Shown here piece after piece: positions 61,516-64,000 of a stretch of 64,000 nt of DNA; within the stretch, counting starts at the first letter, position 1; every line of letters starts with the position of its first letter. The translations under genes and the position numbers were made by a program. The notes under the pieces are model-generated. The model ran no database searches. It had not been told where the DNA came from and saw only the letters and a program-made list of their open reading frames with translations. Source of the stretch: Planctomycetota bacterium (GTDB lineage: Bacteria; Planctomycetota; Planctomycetia; Pirellulales; Pirellulaceae); assembly GCA_963204915.1 (NCBI GenBank), contig CAUJHS010000113.1:124001-188000 (forward strand). The letters are read 5' to 3'.

Positions 61516-64000
61516 ATGGCAAGCCCGTTTAATATTTTTCGCAAGCGTCAGCGCGCGATTCTCGTGGTGGTGGGGGTCATCTGTATATTCACCTTCACCA
61601 TTGGCGAAATCATTCTTAATTGGTTCGGTCCCGATACCGCCGTGGCTCGCTCCGAGACGGTTGTCACCTGGAAGGGGGGACAACTAACGGAGACCGACTT
61701 GGGCATGTTGCGTGGCATGCACAATCTGACGGTGGCGTATTTGGATCAAGTCGTCTCCGAAACGATGAAGCGCGACGGAACTCCCAAAGGCGCTGGCGTG
61801 ACGCAGAACCGGCAAGGACAGGTCGTTGACCCAGGCATTTCACGCGACGCCTCGGAACTGCGCATCGTCCGGACCATGCTGCTTGCGGAAAAGGCCGAGA
61901 AACTGGGCATGGAAGTGCCCGATGAAGCGATTTACGATTTTCTGGCCCAATTGAGTGATCGCACGCTTTCCAGCGAAGAATTGCGGGGATTACTCCAAGG
62001 TGCGACGCACGGCCGCCTGACGCGCGACCAATTATTTGAGACGTTGCGACGCGAATTACTCGCCCGGAATTATCTCCGTCTGGTCGGAGCCGGCGACGTG
62101 ATGACGCCGGATGACGCCTGGAACTATTACAATCGCCTGACTCGCCGGGTCAGTACGTCGATGGTGGCGTTTCGAGCCGAGGACTTCCTCGACGACGCAC
62201 CGCAACCGAGTCAGAAGCAGGTCCAAGAGTTTTTCGACAAGCACAAAGACCAGTTTCCGAATCCTGCATCACCCGAGCCGGGCTTCAAACAGCGAGCACA
62301 GTTCGAGTTCGCTTATTTCAAGGCCGACTACGACAAATTCATGGAGGAAGAAAAGGCCAAGATTTCGGCCGAAGAAGTTCAAAAGTATTACGACGAGAAC
62401 AAAGAAAATTACAAAGTTCCGGAGTTGCCGGGCGGGCCAGGGGACAACACGGAAACGGAAGCTCCCGGCACGAGCGCAGCGCCAACTGATCCGGCAGCAG
62501 CTACTCCCGCCGACGCGGCAGCACCCGAAAACCCTGACGCTGCGGTAAACCCTGAACCCGCGCCGAGTGAAGCTCCTGCGCCGAACGAGCCGTCCGATGC
62601 CGAAGGAACACCGCCTGCGGAGGCGGCTCCCGCCTCGGAACCTCCTGCTTCCGAAGGGGCAACCGACGAGACTCCCGACGCGGCTCCCGCGGAAACGACA
62701 GAAGGCAATGATGCGTCCGACACATCGAATCAGGAAAGTCGTCGACGTGGTTTAAATCGTGCAACGCCGGTGTTTTTTGCTTCGGCCCAAGAAGAAACAA
62801 CGTCTGAGGAGCCGGAAACCCCGGCGGCGGAACCAACTGATAATGAACCGGCTTCGAATCAGCCGGCTTCGGAGCAACCCGCTGCGCCACAAGATGACAC
62901 GCCGGCGCCGTCGACTGAAACTTCTCCTGAGCCGAGCGCCGAGACTCCTCCGGCGGAACAGCCCGCTTCGGAAGAACCAGCCGCAGAAGATGCCGCACCT
63001 GGGCAACCGGAAGGCACGCAACCCGCCGGCGCACCCAACGCCGAGACGAAGTACCAACCGCTGGAGCAAGTTGAGGACGACATCCGGCGGACATTGGCGT
63101 CGCCGGTTGTGCGGGAACGGATGGACAAGGCCCTCAAAGAAGCCGAGCGAGTCGTTCAGAAGTATGGCCGCTCCTACAAATCGTTCCTGGCTCAAACCGA
63201 ACGGGGCGCCAAAGGTCGCCGTCCGGAACCGCCCAATTTCAAGAACTTGGCTCAAGAGTTGGGCTTAACGTTTGGTCGAACCCCCTTAGTGGACGAGCTT
63301 AGCGTAGGCGAAACAGAGTTGGGCCAGACGTTCACCTTTGGACCCGGCTTTCAACAAATTTCGTTCGCGCAAATCGCCATGCAGAACGAAGAGTTGCCCT
63401 TGTATCAAACGGCGAGAATTTCCTCCGGATTGAGCGAGTTTCTATTCTGGGCCACGCAGGTTAAAGCAAGTGCGACGCCGTCGCTCGACGAGATTCGTGA
63501 CGAAGTGATCCGCGCTTGGCGTATGCAAAAAGCGTTTGATTTGGCGCGAGCGGCGGCCGAAAAAGCAGCCGTTACGATTGGCAAGGGGTCGCTCGAAAAG
63601 CCTCTGCATGAGGCGGCAGGGGTCAAAGAAGCCGAAGTGATTCGTCCTTCCGCGTTTAGCTGGATGTCTACCGGCGCTGTCCCATTCGGCGGCGGTTCGC
63701 CCAGCTTGAGCAGTGTTGAAGGAGTCGAGAACGCGGGACAGGATTTTATGGAGGCGGTGTTCACAACGCCCCCCGGTGGAATAGCCGTGGCGCCTAACCA
63801 ATCGAAGGACGCGGTTTATGTCGTTCGCATCGAAGAGGAATCGCCGGGGGAAGATATCCGCCGTGACCTGTTCTGGCAGTCCGGCGTTCAATTCAATTTC
63901 AACCTCCAGTATGTCGCCCAGTTTGAACAGCAACGCAAGATTTTTGCGTGGCTCGACGAACTGGAAAAGGAATGGCAACTCGATTGGAAGCGTCCGCCGC
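61516..64000 (+). CDS. PpiD/SurA-like membrane-anchored protein (3' end cut by window edge)
   Basis: At least 828 residues, open to the window end; ATG 61516 with AAGGA upstream. One N-terminal membrane helix (RAILVVVGVICIFTFTIGEI) is followed by a helical domain with SurA/PpiD_N spacing (ELRIVRTMLLAEKAEKLGME, DEAIYDFLAQLSDRTLSSEE). Residues ~300-510 are an Ala/Glu/Pro/Thr-rich insert (EAAPASEPPASEGATDET), after which the helical fold resumes. No canonical PPIC (parvulin) motif is clear, so it may be a chaperone rather than an isomerase. It faces the periplasm. Confidence 0.75.
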   Translation, partial: MASPFNIFRKRQRAILVVVGVICIFTFTIGEIILNWFGPDTAVARSETVVTWKGGQLTETDLGMLRGMHNLTVAYLDQVVSETMKRDGTPKGAGVTQNRQGQVVDPGISRDASELRIVRTMLLAEKAEKLGMEVPDEAIYDFLAQLSDRTLSSEELRGLLQGATHGRLTRDQLFETLRRELLARNYLRLVGAGDVMTPDDAWNYYNRLTRRVSTSMVAFRAEDFLDDAPQPSQKQVQEFFDKHKDQFPNPASPEPGFKQRAQFEFAYFKADYDKFMEEEKAKISAEEVQKYYDENKENYKVPELPGGPGDNTETEAPGTSAAPTDPAAATPADAAAPENPDAAVNPEPAPSEAPAPNEPSDAEGTPPAEAAPASEPPASEGATDETPDAAPAETTEGNDASDTSNQESRRRGLNRATPVFFASAQEETTSEEPETPAAEPTDNEPASNQPASEQPAAPQDDTPAPSTETSPEPSAETPPAEQPASEEPAAEDAAPGQPEGTQPAGAPNAETKYQPLEQVEDDIRRTLASPVVRERMDKALKEAERVVQKYGRSYKSFLAQTERGAKGRRPEPPNFKNLAQELGLTFGRTPLVDELSVGETELGQTFTFGPGFQQISFAQIAMQNEELPLYQTARISSGLSEFLFWATQVKASATPSLDEIRDEVIRAWRMQKAFDLARAAAEKAAVTIGKGSLEKPLHEAAGVKEAEVIRPSAFSWMSTGAVPFGGGSPSLSSVEGVENAGQDFMEAVFTTPPGGIAVAPNQSKDAVYVVRIEEESPGEDIRRDLFWQSGVQFNFNLQYVAQFEQQRKIFAWLDELEKEWQLDWKRPP

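Overview
The window looks like a chromosomal segment of a planctomycete, probably of the Pirellula/Rhodopirellula type. The evidence is a DUF1559 pseudopilin (2250-3299), a CRTAC1/FG-GAP protein, a Cys-type sulfatase, many secreted Ala/Pro- or Glu/Gln-rich proteins without clear homologues, a very long MoxR/DUF58/vWA gene train, csrA, and an orphan methanofuran-pathway gene (mfnB). I see no rRNA, tRNA, CRISPR array, insertion sequence or prophage.

Layout. 1-9 kb: CRTAC1-type lipoprotein (cut by the window edge), ACP-phosphodiesterase-like protein, DUF1559 pseudopilin plus small lipoprotein, LptF/G-type permease, methyltransferase, pterin dehydratase and a secreted protein of unknown function. 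9-24 kb: S9 peptidase, xylose isomerase, several secreted or lipoprotein genes, sulfotransferase, fucose-mutarotase-like protein, DUF2726 protein, a two-domain class II aldolase and a sulfatase. Several of these fit processing of sulfated sugars. 24-31 kb: type-4 uracil-DNA glycosylase, class V aminotransferase and amidohydrolase on the plus strand. They are followed on the minus strand by a tight five-gene group: hydrolase, NAT-like acyltransferase, membrane protein, mfnB, VOC protein.

31-51 kb: an apparent 11-gene train on the plus strand. It runs MoxR ATPase, DUF58, BatA-like vWA, a second vWA membrane protein, a DUF4175-like membrane protein, a Glu/Gln-rich coiled coil, an unknown secreted protein, an NPCBM-domain protein and three consecutive trypsin/HtrA-like proteins. 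It reads as an enlarged planctomycete version of the Bat/MoxR envelope-stress module. Only the first of the three proteases keeps its catalytic triad. The second and third have lost all three residues, and the third also carries an alpha/beta-hydrolase domain whose nucleophile is replaced by Glu.

51-64 kb: directly after the train lies a 660 bp stretch without a sizeable gene. It carries a 16-nt sequence complementary to the canonical 3' end of 16S rRNA, several hairpins, a mini-ORF with ideal spacing and a strong UUCG terminator. This is my best candidate for an undescribed RNA or leader element. A small HTH protein, a Tyr/Pro-rich secreted protein, csrA with a small upstream gene and a near-consensus promoter, a small protein with a secretin-like motif, an RmlD-like reductase, a DDAH-like amidinohydrolase, an FAD oxidoreductase, hemW, topA with a histone-H1-like tail, and a PpiD/SurA-like protein cut by the window edge complete the region.
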